NCBI RefSeq assembly: GCF_900454495.1
Contig: NZ_UGSI01000001.1
Span: 4,714,501 to 4,778,500 of the forward strand
From: Paenibacillus macerans
GTDB taxonomy: Bacteria > Bacillota > Bacilli > Paenibacillales > Paenibacillaceae
DNA length: 64,000 nt
Reading direction: 5' to 3'
Shown: positions 40,601-48,915 of the stretch, piece after piece
How the letters are laid out: the number at the start of each line of letters is the position of its first letter
How positions within the stretch are numbered: the first letter of the stretch is position 1
The notes under the pieces: generated by a model
The model's input: only the letters and a program-made list of their open reading frames with translations
The model's database searches: none
Told to the model about the DNA's origin: nothing
Program-made: the position numbers and the translations under genes

Positions 40601-41222
40601 TGGCGTCTTTTCCTTTCTCCAACTGCGCGATAAGTTCATCCAGATCGTCTTTCCGCGCGCCGTCCCGCAGCTCGGCAAGAGCCTCCGCTTCATTCAAGGC
40701 GCGGTCGGCCTGCTCTTCCGCCGCGCGAAATGCGGCTTCCACCCCGCCGGCGGATGCGCCCGCATGGGTCTGTTGCAGCCGCCCCGCTTCCGCGAGCTTG
40801 GTTTTTAGCGTGGTGCGCCGCGTTTCCAGCTCGCTTAGATCGGCGGCCAGCTTATCCTGCATCTGCTTCATTTGGGCGGCGTTGGCGGCGGATTGCTCAT
40901 AAGCGTTTTGCAATTCGCCGAGCCGTTCCGCCTGCTGCGCTTTTTGCTCCAGGAACTTAAGCGCCCGCTCCTCGTCGCCCGACTCTGCGGCCTTTTCCGC
41001 ATACCGCTGCAGCTTCCGGACCTCCGCGGCGCATTCGTCAAACGCCCGTTTCGCCCGGCTTTCTTCCGCCTGCACCGCGGCCGTCTCCGCCTTCACCTGG
41101 CCCAAATCGCGATGCATTTGGCGCATGTATTCATCAATCGTTTTCTCCGGGTCCTCCGCCCGTTCCAGCAAACCGCCGATATTCACTCTCATCACATCCC
41201 GAAACCTCGACAAGATTCCCAT
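40587..41222 (-). CDS. pspA: PspA/IM30 phage-shock protein A homologue
   Basis: 211-residue ESCRT-III-like coiled-coil protein that protects damaged membrane. N-terminal amphipathic helix MGILSRFRDVMRVNIGGLLERAEDPEKTIDEYMRQM is followed by long heptad-rich helices. First gene of the operon; the start at 41222 follows GAGGGAGGAACAGGGT. Confidence 0.93.
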   Translation of the reverse strand: MGILSRFRDVMRVNIGGLLERAEDPEKTIDEYMRQMHRDLGQVKAETAAVQAEESRAKRAFDECAAEVRKLQRYAEKAAESGDEERALKFLEQKAQQAERLGELQNAYEQSAANAAQMKQMQDKLAADLSELETRRTTLKTKLAEAGRLQQTHAGASAGGVEAAFRAAEEQADRALNEAEALAELRDGARKDDLDELIAQLEKGKDANAGD

Positions 41223-41258
41223 ACCCTGTTCCTCCCTCGATCGATCTATATGTACTAT

Positions 41259-41287
41259 AATACATGAAAAGCGGGCCATTGGTTTCA
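41259..41287 (-). promoter_or_regulatory. ECF (sigma-W-like) promoter of pspA-ydjGHI
   Basis: On the minus strand, TGAAAC, 17 bases, TGTATT. The TGAAAC -35 is the sigma-W signature, and pspA-ydjGHI is a sigma-W operon in B. subtilis; the -10 differs from CGTA by one base. Confidence 0.5.
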
Positions 41288-41466
41288 AAGTGGTCAACGG
41301 GAAAAAATGTCCAAAACAAAAAAAGACGCCTCCCTCGCGGGATTTGTCCTGATTTGCGCCGGGAAGCAGTTATATTGTTGTGTTTAAAGATTGACGATAT
41401 GGGAGCTTGAGCTTCTTCCGGCGCTCTGCGCGAAGCCTACAGCGTCTGTAGGGCTGCCCCTCAGCA

Positions 41467-41994
41467 CTACCGAATCCAAAAAGCCTGTGCTGTTGACATA
41501 ATGAATGCCAGGAAAGTTCCGGCCGTGTTTGAAGGGATCGCAACGTTGGCATGCCCCATCCCCCTTTGGGTCTGCACGTACTCATTATATGACATGGCAA
41601 CAACGTTCTTTATCTGCCCAGCTTTGATCTCGCCCGCAAAATCTTTGCCGACAATTATAATGGCATCGGTTAACAAGTTGGCCCGCACGGAATGGCCGCT
41701 TGATAGAGGAAGACCGCGTATGTGCCTTCCCGAGAAGCTGGCGATGATCCCCATGGCCGCTTCTTTCTTCTTTTTATTGGATTGCTTGAAGCCGATGATA
41801 ATTATTGTGATAACAAAAATCAATACTGCCGGAGCCAGCTCTCCAATCCATCTCCCGATAAATCCCACCACCAAACAAGCGACAATTACCCAAAACCATG
41901 CTTTCTTATAAAAATCTTTCAAGAACCAAAACCTCATTCCTATAGGTAATTTGTACCATAAATATATCGGAAGTTTCGTTTTGATTCTATCCAT
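41467..41994 (-). CDS. Hypothetical membrane protein
   Basis: 175 residues. A basic N-terminus with an aromatic stretch is followed by two adjacent membrane helices (about 32-68), a KKKK stop-transfer, and a soluble ~100-residue domain ending AFIMSTAQAFWIR. TTTAGGA is upstream of ATG 41994. Family not recognised. Confidence 0.65.
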   Translation of the reverse strand: MDRIKTKLPIYLWYKLPIGMRFWFLKDFYKKAWFWVIVACLVVGFIGRWIGELAPAVLIFVITIIIIGFKQSNKKKKEAAMGIIASFSGRHIRGLPLSSGHSVRANLLTDAIIIVGKDFAGEIKAGQIKNVVAMSYNEYVQTQRGMGHANVAIPSNTAGTFLAFIMSTAQAFWIR

Positions 41995-42070
41995 CCGCTT
42001 CCTAAAATCACATATGCATTTTGCAAAATTATGAACAATACAAAGCCCCGAAAATAGCTCGTTCCGTCAA

Positions 42071-42247
42071 ATGCAAAAGTGCACTTCATTTCCCCCGAAA
42101 CAGGTCATTTGAGCGATTCAAATGCAAAAGTGCAGGCCGTTTTCGCCACTTCGCTCAAAATCGCCTCCAATCCTCATTTTCAACTGCACTTTTGCATCTC
42201 ATCGCTCTAACTGCTCGAATTCGGCCCCCTCCAACTGCACTTTTGCA
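42071..42247. repeat. Phased four-palindrome element, family B copy 1
   Basis: Four TGCA-N4-TGCA cores (two as ATGCAAAAGTGCA, two inverted) have centres at 42077.5, 42128.5, 42190.5 and 42241.5, giving steps of 51, 62 and 51. Copy 2 is at 56325. Confidence 0.85.
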
Positions 42248-42299
42248 CTTGGTTAAGTGACGCCGGCGTTTTTTTCAAAGGAACATTTACGGAATCCGC

Positions 42300-42449
42300 T
42301 CAGCCCTCCGGCTTCGCATTCTTGTGGGAATAGGCGATCAGGTTCACCTTTTCCCCCGTAGACTGCTCCAGCTTGTTCTCCAGCTTGCGGATCTCCTCAA
42401 CAAGATGTTCCTTGCCTTCCAGGTCGGTAAAAACATAATCCTGCCGCAT
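42300..42449 (-). CDS. 49-residue hypothetical protein
   Basis: Reads MRQDYVFTDLEGKEHLV... to ...YSHKNAKPEG, a charged helical peptide with a heptad-like middle (VEEIRKLENKLEQ). GAGGAG lies 9 bases before ATG 42449. It lies between the 41467 gene and the VanZ gene on the same strand. Unknown function; short, but codon pattern, start and SD are convincing. Confidence 0.65.
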   Translation of the reverse strand: MRQDYVFTDLEGKEHLVEEIRKLENKLEQSTGEKVNLIAYSHKNAKPEG

Positions 42450-42536
42450 GACACACGCTCCTCGCCGTTTTTACCCAGTGTTTGTGGGGAAGCCCGTTTT
42501 TATGCAGTTTGTTGGCGTCATTGGCGCTTGAGCTTG

Positions 42537-43535
42537 TTACTCTTCCACCAAACTAATGAGCAGCCCCTTCGCCTGCGATTTATTCTCTTCAGAAAGCCAT
42601 ACTCTGATCGTAGGATCGGTATCTCCGGATTTCCCCAAAGTCTCTTTCAACTCCGGCCAAGTCCCTTCTTCATACCGGTTAATGACCTGATTTCCATCGG
42701 AGCGAATATATCTAATGAAGATTTTCGTCGAGGCATCCACTAGAACATGAACATCCCCCGCTTCCACATCCTTTTTCTCTTCCGCCGGCGCAGCCGTGAG
42801 CGCAACCTTAGCGTTCGGGCTTACCGTGATCCCGTCCGTCCCCATCGCCGCCAGTTTCCCGGACAGATCCGCCTTCACTTCATCCCATCCCGTCAGAATT
42901 TTCGCGTTCTCCTCGATGAACACCACCTGTGAATGGGTAAACGGCAATACCCCCGGGTCAACCCAAGCTACGGCCGCGAATCCGCAAATCCCCATGAGCA
43001 AATAAGCGCCTACCATAGCGCTAAGCAGCGCATTCCCGGAGCGCGTTAGCTTACGCAGTTGCGCAACAAGGCCTATACCGATGACCCCTCCTGTCACATT
43101 TAGCAAAATATCATCGATATCGCTGCTGCCCAAGGCCAGGGCATACTGAATGACTTCCAACGATAAAGAGATGGCCAGCAGCCAGAGGACCTGAAGCCGC
43201 AAAGGCTTCCGTTCCGCCATAAAAGCCGCGAACATGCCCAGGGGAATAAAGATGGCGATGTTCCCGCCGACATTCGCGAGCACTCTGTCGAATTCAATGG
43301 CTTCATTCGTGAAATATTCCATAATGGTTCGAAAAGGAATCACATTCAAGCTTCTTAATGGCATAAACTTGCCCCGAAGTATCGCCGACAATGGGATGGT
43401 TTTGAACAATATGATTTTGAGCAAGAACACGGTGTAAACCGTAAACATCAAGTAAAATAAGCCACGCAGAACGCTGCCGGCATTCCCCGGTTCACCCAGT
43501 CTGGCGTCCCGGGCTTCCTCCCCTTGGAACTCCAT
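42537..43535 (-). CDS. VanZ-family membrane protein
   Basis: 332 residues. VanZ-like core of five helices (about 20-190: NVIPFRTIMEYF, NVGGNIAIFIPLGMF, SSDIDDILLNVTGGVIG) plus a C-terminal extracytoplasmic extension (about 200-332) of unknown fold. Some VanZ proteins affect glycopeptide sensitivity; no van cluster is present here, so resistance should not be assumed. Confidence 0.88.
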   Translation of the reverse strand: MEFQGEEARDARLGEPGNAGSVLRGLFYLMFTVYTVFLLKIILFKTIPLSAILRGKFMPLRSLNVIPFRTIMEYFTNEAIEFDRVLANVGGNIAIFIPLGMFAAFMAERKPLRLQVLWLLAISLSLEVIQYALALGSSDIDDILLNVTGGVIGIGLVAQLRKLTRSGNALLSAMVGAYLLMGICGFAAVAWVDPGVLPFTHSQVVFIEENAKILTGWDEVKADLSGKLAAMGTDGITVSPNAKVALTAAPAEEKKDVEAGDVHVLVDASTKIFIRYIRSDGNQVINRYEEGTWPELKETLGKSGDTDPTIRVWLSEENKSQAKGLLISLVEE

Positions 43536-43846
43536 GCGCTATCCCGCCTTTCGAAAATTCTCTTTTGGAATACATTGTTCCACTAGCAAAAAAACGTTTA
43601 CTTGAGCCAATCAGTTACACTTGCTCATCTTTCCCTTCTTTCATGATCCGAAGCACCGAGTACTTCGGATTCTTGCAATATTTATGGACACTTTCTCTAA
43701 CAACGGACACCAACGGCCCTATTTCGCGCTAAACCAGTTCAAATAGGAAGATTTGAGGTATTAAGCATTGGCATTACATTAACTTTTGCTCAAGGTTTCT
43801 TTACAAGCGTTGGCTTTCGAATCGATACTGTCCGCCCGCCGGAAAT
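43536..43846. other. Intergenic stretch without a gene
   Basis: I see no coding sequence. It holds a hairpin (ATCCGAAG with CTTCGGAT, about 43645-43671) and one isolated motif like those of family E (43701-43721). Confidence 0.5.
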
Positions 43847-44028
43847 CTACCGTTGCAGCAGCGGCTATTTGCGAAAAAAGACCTTTTCGAAATTCTAACG
43901 GTTGCCAGCGCCGTTATTTTCCTGAATCCAAGCAAAAATTACCGTTTTTCGGCGAACTAAGCTCCATGGCAACCGTTACTATTTGAAATCAACGGTATTG
44001 GAACAGATAGCGCTTGTGGCTACCGTTA
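43847..44028. repeat. Phased four-palindrome element, family C copy 1
   Basis: 21-bp motifs, best seen as TAACGG-N9-CCGTTA at 43896, start at 43847, 43896, 43958 and 44008 (steps 49, 62, 50). A partial copy is at 47673 beside the IS110 element. Confidence 0.8.
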
Positions 44029-44083
44029 GAATAGGTGTGGCTAGAAAATGAATCTTGTCAGATTTAATGCAATGCTAGTGGCC

Positions 44084-44214
44084 TAACGGACCCACATGAC
44101 TCTGGCACAAAAACAGTTCAGTTCCCGTCCGAATTGAGGCAAATAAGGTCACCTATGTCAGTTACATTTTGCAAACACCCGTTTTTCCTCAGATAACGGC
44201 TCTGGTCTCCCTTA
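44084..44214. repeat. Phased element, family E copy 1 (three motifs seen)
   Basis: 21-bp motifs start at 44084, 44144 and 44194 (steps 60, 50). The first expected motif, near 44033, is not recognisable because it abuts family C copy 1. A complete family E copy is at 56595. Confidence 0.6.
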
Positions 44215-44282
44215 GCCCCCAGTTCCTCTTCTCCTCCCCCTCCCCTCACTCTCTACCGCGCATCGCCCGCATGAGCGAAATT

Positions 44283-44516
44283 TTATAAATTCTGGCGTGT
44301 AAGGTCAAAGAAAAACCGCCAGGGAAGATCACCCTGACGGTCTTCATTCGTCAGCTCGCGATGGTAGTTTTTACGGATGTAAACCTTGATCCGCTCCACG
44401 CAGGCGAAGGCCTCCCTGTACCGCAGCCGCGTCATGCAATGATACAGCTCGGTAACGTTTTTCTCCCCGCCCGCATGTTCCACGATGCGGTTGGAGAGCT
44501 CCGTAAACTTGCCCAT
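44283..44516 (-). pseudogene. Truncated beta-glucoside PTS EIIB gene (bglP-like) fused to foreign C-terminus
   Basis: The first ~33 residues are a PTS EIIB domain start with the phosphorylatable Cys (VEHAGGEKNVTELYHCMTRLRY). The sequence then switches to CVERIKVYIRKNYHRELTNED, which resembles an AraC-type DNA-binding domain. After LPWRFFFDLTRQNL it ends at 77 residues. A full EIIBCA has about 610. It retains GGGGGATG upstream and a complete control leader, so it is a deletion-fusion remnant, though it may still be expressed. Confidence 0.75.
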
Positions 44517-44566
44517 CGTTCATCCCCCTTAACATTCATTGTTGTCTTTGGGAGTTCCCCGGAAAA

Positions 44567-44636
44567 CACAAAAAGACCTAAATCGTAAGAGTCCCCGGAA
44601 TACACGTACGTATCCCAAGCTCTACAATTTAGGTCT
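44567..44636 (-). terminator. Leader terminator controlled by antitermination
   Basis: AGACCTAAAT and ATTTAGGTCT form a 10-bp stem with a long loop containing a smaller hairpin; on the minus strand it ends in CTTTTTGTGTTTT. Its first arm overlaps the antiterminator element. Confidence 0.85.
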
Positions 44637-44660
44637 TGCCTGCATCACCAGTAACAATCC
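44629..44660 (-). promoter_or_regulatory. Ribonucleic antiterminator (RAT) for a LicT/BglG protein
   Basis: The minus strand reads GGATTGTTACTG-GTGATG-CAGGCAAGACCTAAA. The GGATTGTTACT and GGCAA-ACCTAAA blocks are those of LicT/SacT/BglG RAT elements. In the presence of substrate, the bound antiterminator prevents the overlapping terminator. Confidence 0.85.
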
Positions 44661-44687
44661 CGTATTCGGTTAAGTTGTTGCACCATC

Positions 44688-44724
44688 AAGTTAGCATAGA
44701 ATCATTTTTATGTCAACGCTTTCT
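44688..44724 (-). promoter_or_regulatory. Promoter with overlapping cre site for the PTS remnant
   Basis: On the minus strand, TTGACA, 17 bases, TAACTT. AGAAAGCGTTGACA (44711-44724) overlaps the -35 and matches the CcpA cre consensus at 13 of 14 positions. The order cre-promoter-RAT-terminator-gene is that of bglPH in B. subtilis. Confidence 0.7.
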
Positions 44725-44800
44725 TTTTTGTTCCTTTTTTCGCCTCTTGTAAGAGCGCCGCAGATTGGGATAAGATAGCCTTACATTTTGGAGGTTAACT

Positions 44801-45211
44801 ATGAAAATCATTCACTTCTTCTTGCAAATTGCCGTACTCACTGCATTTTACGGTGCGGGCGTGCTGGTTCAGACGCTCAGTAAGGCCCCGATTCCCGGAA
44901 GTATCTTCGGACTTGTGCTGCTGTTTCTGGCACTGAAGCTGCGGATCGTTCCCGCCGGATGGCTGGAAAACGGAGCCACTTTTATGCAAAAATACATTCC
45001 CTTATTCCTTGTACCTGCGACGGTTGGTGTCATGGACTATTTTCACGTGTTCACCGGAGGCGGACAATGGCTGATTGCGATTGTCGTGCTCAGCACGCTG
45101 CTGACGATGATTCTGGGCGGAGCGGTTGCACAGGCGGCGGGCAAGCTCACAGCGAAAAACAAGGAGGCGGCTGCATGCGTGAAGTCCTTTTCGAAGCAGG
45201 CGTTGCCTTAG
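44801..45211 (+). CDS. lrgA: LrgA/CidA-family holin-like protein
   Basis: 136-residue membrane protein with four helices (GAGVLVQTLSKAPIPGSIFGLVLLFLALKL is the family signature). CidA/LrgA proteins modulate murein hydrolase export or pyruvate transport. TTGGAGG precedes the ATG. Overlaps lrgB by 37 bases. Confidence 0.92.
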   Translation: MKIIHFFLQIAVLTAFYGAGVLVQTLSKAPIPGSIFGLVLLFLALKLRIVPAGWLENGATFMQKYIPLFLVPATVGVMDYFHVFTGGGQWLIAIVVLSTLLTMILGGAVAQAAGKLTAKNKEAAACVKSFSKQALP

Positions 45212-45864
45212 GGATCGTCCTGTTGTTCCTGGTGATGAGCGCTCTGTACCGCCGGCTAAAATGGGCCATTCTCGTCCCGACCTTAACCTGCTCGGCGCTC
45301 GTGATCGCCTTATTGATGGGGACGCGAACCTCCTACGAAACGTTCATGAGGGGCGGACAGTGGCTGCAATACTGCCTTGGCCCCGCCGTAGTGGCGCTCG
45401 CCTATCCGATGTACAAGCAGCTTGACGCGCTGCTGAAAGAATGGAAAGCGGTGCTCGCCGGCGCGATCGTCGGCATAGCCGCCGGGATGATCAGCGGAAT
45501 TTGGTTTGCTTTATGGCTGGGATATCCCCGGGAACTGCTGATCTCGCTCCTGCCCAAATCGATTACAACACCGGTAGCGATGGAAATCTCCGCGAGCTTG
45601 GGGGGCAATGCGCCGATTACCTCCGCTTTTGTGATGATTGCCGGAATTACCGGCGTTGTGCTGGGGCCCATCATCTTCAAATGCTGCGGAATCACCAGCG
45701 ACATCGGGCGGGGGATCGGCTTCGGCGCCGCTTCCCATGCGCTCGGAACGAGCAAAGCCGCGGAATTCGGCCCGGTCGTCGTGTCCACCAGCACCGTGGC
45801 CCTGACCCTTAGCGCCGTATGCGGCTCCGTGCTGGCGCCGGTGGTTGTGTGGCTGATGTTGTGA
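45175..45864 (+). CDS. lrgB: LrgB/CidB-family membrane protein
   Basis: 229-residue partner of LrgA with the family segments LPKSITTPVAMEISASLGG and FGAASHALGTSKA. Multi-helix membrane protein; the pair acts in autolysis control or pyruvate uptake. The ATG at 45175 has AAGGAGG inside the end of lrgA. Confidence 0.93.
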   Translation: MREVLFEAGVALGIVLLFLVMSALYRRLKWAILVPTLTCSALVIALLMGTRTSYETFMRGGQWLQYCLGPAVVALAYPMYKQLDALLKEWKAVLAGAIVGIAAGMISGIWFALWLGYPRELLISLLPKSITTPVAMEISASLGGNAPITSAFVMIAGITGVVLGPIIFKCCGITSDIGRGIGFGAASHALGTSKAAEFGPVVVSTSTVALTLSAVCGSVLAPVVVWLML

Positions 45865-46165
45865 AGGGGGGCGGGCGGAACCGCCAATCATCGTAAGTAG
45901 CTTAATCAGCAAATTGGCGTTGTCGCCGCCGCCCAGACGCAAAGCAAATTGCCGGAAACCTTGACGGACCGGCTAGTACGGCCAGATGTCTCGGGTCAAA
46001 ACCGAACAGCTACTTGACAGAGGCGACGATAGGCGGAAGGCGAAAAGTCTAGCTATGATGAACGTAAACAAAAGACAGCCCTCCATATTGCTACATCTCG
46101 TAGGTTAAAATGGATAGTGAAAACCAAACCATTTCAGAGCTACATAGCAAAGGAGAGCTGATACT

Positions 46166-47284
46166 ATGCAGTCTACCACAAAATTCGTCGGTTTAGATGT
46201 ATCCAAAGAAAAAATTTCGGTTGCTATTGCAGATGCAAGCGGTGAAACTCCTCGCTATTACGGGAGCATTCCTCACACCCCGGCGGCGCTGCGCAAGCTG
46301 ATCAAAGAACTGGGACCGGCCGAAACGCTATCGTTTTGTTATGAGGCAGGTCCGACAGGTTACGAAACCTATCGCTGGATCACCTCCATGGGAGCCCATT
46401 GCGTTGTCATTGCTCCGTCGCTTATTCCCAAACGCCCTGGCGATCACGTGAAGACGGATCGACGGGACGCCGAGCAGCTTGCCCGTCTGTTTCGTGCAGG
46501 AGAATTGACTCCTGTCTACGTCCCGGAGCGGGAAGACGAGGCTTTGCGGGAGTTGGTTCGCGCCCGGGAGGCCGCCAAAGAGGACGCGCATCGGGCACGC
46601 CAGCGGATATTGAAGTTCCTGCTCCGCCATCACATCGAACCGCCGGCTACGATAAAGCGTCGTTGGACCCGGAAGTACCGTTCCTGGCTGGAGCAACTGA
46701 CATTCCCTTATGAGCCCATGCAAGTAGCCTTCGACGAGATGCTCCATACCTTAAATGAGATCGAGCAGCGGATGGGGCGTTTGGAAAAAGCCTTGGTTCA
46801 GCAAGCCACGGTCGGCTCCAAGGCAACTCTGATTCGGGTGCTTCAGTCCCTGCGTGGGATTGGACTACTGACGGCCGTCACTCTAGCTGCTGAGATCGGT
46901 TCATTTACTCGCTTCCGCTCCCCGGCCCAACTCATGGCGTATTTAGGGTTGGTTCCTCGTGAGAGTTCAACCGGCCTGAGTACTCGGCGCGGAAGTATGA
47001 CCAAAGCCGGTAACGGGCGCTTGCGCCGATCCTTGGTGGAATCCGCCTGGAGCTACCGTCATCGGCCTGCGGTGAAAGGAGATCTCGCCAAGCGTTTGGA
47101 TGGCATGCCGGCCGATATACAACTGTTGTCGTGGAAAGCGCAAGAAAGATTGCATTACAAATACCGTCATCTCATTTTTGGAAAGAACAAACACAAAAAT
47201 GTGGCCGTAGGCGCGGTGGCCAGGGAGCTAACCGGGTTCATATGGGCTGTTGCTCGAACGGTGGAACAACCGGTGGCTAACTAA
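46166..47284 (+). CDS. IS110-family transposase (DEDD recombinase)
   Basis: 372 residues. N-terminal RuvC-like DEDD domain (FVGLDVSKEK, CYEAGPTGYETY, KTDRRDAEQLARL) and C-terminal Tnp20 domain with LRGIGLLTAVTLAAEIGSF, YLGLVPRESSTG and MTKAGNGRLRRSL. IS110 recombinases use an element-encoded bridge RNA to choose the target. The gene is intact; GGAGAG lies upstream of the ATG. Confidence 0.95.
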   Translation: MQSTTKFVGLDVSKEKISVAIADASGETPRYYGSIPHTPAALRKLIKELGPAETLSFCYEAGPTGYETYRWITSMGAHCVVIAPSLIPKRPGDHVKTDRRDAEQLARLFRAGELTPVYVPEREDEALRELVRAREAAKEDAHRARQRILKFLLRHHIEPPATIKRRWTRKYRSWLEQLTFPYEPMQVAFDEMLHTLNEIEQRMGRLEKALVQQATVGSKATLIRVLQSLRGIGLLTAVTLAAEIGSFTRFRSPAQLMAYLGLVPRESSTGLSTRRGSMTKAGNGRLRRSLVESAWSYRHRPAVKGDLAKRLDGMPADIQLLSWKAQERLHYKYRHLIFGKNKHKNVAVGAVARELTGFIWAVARTVEQPVAN

Positions 47285-47652
47285 CGCCCCTTCCGTCCCC
47301 TTTGGGGAGACGCAGGGAGCGTTGCCCCCTGCACCCCCACACTCGCCGTGAGGCGTTCCTCATTTCCAATGAGGAATAGGAAAAGTGTTGATTTGAACCT
47401 AACCGCTTGTCAAGAAAAGCGCTTGACAAGCTCACGCCTGAGCACGAGGCCCGGGAGCAAACGAAGGTTCCGGGAGAGAATTTGCGTCAACCGTTTGCAC
47501 TAGGTGAGTAACTGAACGTGCGCTTCTAGCTTGCAAGAGCTCTCCTTGACGAAGGCATAACATGTGGTACCAACCCACGGATAGCAGCGTGCCGACCGTC
47601 GCTCGCATTTTTGCTCTCGCGCCACGTGCTCAGGCACCTCTCACACGGAGGG
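47285..47652 (+). ncRNA. Right noncoding part of the IS110 element, bridge-RNA candidate
   Basis: About 370 GC-rich bases without an ORF, holding several hairpins, including the 10-bp stem at 47405-47431. Bridge RNAs lie in the noncoding end of IS110-family elements (left in the IS110 group, right in the IS1111 group). The left noncoding part (about 150 bases) is the alternative site. Confidence 0.35.
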
Positions 47653-47672
47653 CTTGACAAAAACGTTCATAG

Positions 47673-47804
47673 CAACGGTTGTGATCGCCGTTATTGGCCT
47701 GATTTTAAGCAAAATTGCCGGTTTTCAGGGAAATAAGCACCAGGGCAACCGTTACAATTTGAAATCAACGTTCTTGGGACAAATAGCGCTTGTGGCAACC
47801 GTTA
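47673..47804. repeat. Phased element, family C copy 2, interrupted by the IS
   Basis: 21-bp motifs at 47673, 47734 and 47784 (steps 61, 50) align with motifs 2-4 of the copy at 43847, and the sequence between them is similar too. Motif 1, expected near 47624, is replaced by IS110 sequence. Confidence 0.75.
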
Positions 47805-47858
47805 GAAAATTTGTGTGGCTAGAAAGTGTATCTTGTCAGATCAGATAGAGGTGCCCCA

Positions 47859-48902
47859 TCAGCGGCAAAGCTCGGAAATGTATTCCGCGTCCCGGCCGAC
47901 CCCGCCGATCAGCGCCGAACCTCGGCGATACTGCCACGGCAGCCCCAGGAAGTACAGACCTTGGACAGGCGAAACGCCGCGATGATGGAGCGGTTTTCCC
48001 TGATCGTCCAGCACGCGCGGAATTCGAATCCAGCCGTAATCCGGCCTGAAGCCGGTGGCCCATATGACGTTTTGGACGGTGAGCTTGCTGCGGTCCTGAA
48101 ACGTAAATTCATGACCATGCGCGCTTTCGGTCTTCGGTTTAAGCTTGATTTTGCCCTGTCTGATCAGCGCTTTTAATTCATACCCGAAGATCGGGTCGCC
48201 TTGACGGCTCAAGAATCGGCCCGCCTTGCCGTCGACACTGGCTTTCATCACGCCAAGCTTGTCTCCCCACCAGAAGATGCTTTTCCCGAAAAGCCGGAGC
48301 GGGAGGAACTTCATCTTATGTCCCGCGGAAAGATAAACTTCCCGTTCCCCGGCCAGCTCCGCCGCTATTTGCGCGCCCGAATTTCCCGCGCCGACAACCA
48401 AAACCGCCCCCTCTTTCAAAGATAAAGGATTCAAATATTGCGACGTATGGACTTGGTGGACATCGCTCGCCAGCGCCTCCCGGAATTTAGGAACAAACGG
48501 CTTATGAAAAGGTCCGGCAGCTACAATGACGTTGCTCGCCAAATATCCCCCTGTGCGGGTTTGAATCTTAAATTTCCCCTGCTCTTTAGCAAGAGAGAGG
48601 ACCTCCGTGTCCAATTGAACAGGCAAGTCAAAGTGGGCTGCATACCGCCCCAGATAGTCCGCGATTTCATCTTTGGCCGCATACCCGTTTGGATCGCCCG
48701 TGAGCGGAAGCCCCGGCAAAGAACTGTGCGATCTCGGAGTAAAAAGAACCAGGGAGTCGTAGCGGTTCCTCCATACGTCCCCGATTCTTTTTTCCTGGCC
48801 GATGATCCGAAAATCCGCATTCTTTTTCTTCAAATAGTACCCTGCGGCCAATCCCGCCTGGCTTGCCCCGATGATGAGCACGTCCGTTTTCGTTGTTGTC
48901 AT
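47859..48902 (-). CDS. czcO: CzcO-type flavin-dependent oxidoreductase
   Basis: 347-residue FAD/NAD(P)-binding protein. FAD Rossmann motif GASQAGLAAGY (residues 12-22), NAD(P) motif GAGNSGAQIAAEL (about 170) and the ATGFRPDY C-terminal motif. Related to flavin monooxygenases. In B. subtilis the gene after czcD (formerly trkA) is of this type. It follows czcD by 13 bases. Reaction unknown. Confidence 0.9.
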   Translation of the reverse strand: MTTTKTDVLIIGASQAGLAAGYYLKKKNADFRIIGQEKRIGDVWRNRYDSLVLFTPRSHSSLPGLPLTGDPNGYAAKDEIADYLGRYAAHFDLPVQLDTEVLSLAKEQGKFKIQTRTGGYLASNVIVAAGPFHKPFVPKFREALASDVHQVHTSQYLNPLSLKEGAVLVVGAGNSGAQIAAELAGEREVYLSAGHKMKFLPLRLFGKSIFWWGDKLGVMKASVDGKAGRFLSRQGDPIFGYELKALIRQGKIKLKPKTESAHGHEFTFQDRSKLTVQNVIWATGFRPDYGWIRIPRVLDDQGKPLHHRGVSPVQGLYFLGLPWQYRRGSALIGGVGRDAEYISELCR

Positions 48903-48915
48903 CGCTGTCCCTTCC

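Larger units (their letters stand above)
46013..47660 (+). mobile_element. IS110-family element (approximate limits)
   Basis: The transposase gene is flanked by noncoding sequence on both sides. CTTGACA occurs near both proposed ends (46013 and 47653) and again in a perfect 10-bp hairpin GCTTGTCAAG/CTTGACAAGC (47405-47431) in the right noncoding part. Directly to the right, a family C repeat begins at its second motif and lacks its first. True ends cannot be fixed without a second copy. Confidence 0.6.

Noticed and set aside
42537..43535. VanZ as a glycopeptide-resistance determinant
   Set aside because: VanZ-family proteins are widespread without resistance, and no vanHAX-like genes are present.
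43701..43721. A further phased repeat element upstream of family C copy 1
   Set aside because: Only one motif of the right form was found; no partners at 51 or 62 bp on either side.
44567..44660. T-box riboswitch
   Set aside because: There is no specifier stem or T-box UGGN sequence. The GGATTGTTACTG and CAGGCAAGACCTAAA blocks match the LicT/BglG antiterminator instead.
45865..46012. Remnant gene on the minus strand (reading RLGGGDNANLLIKLL)
   Set aside because: The similarity to a protein domain is too short to name, there is no start or continuation, and the region may partly belong to the IS110 left side.
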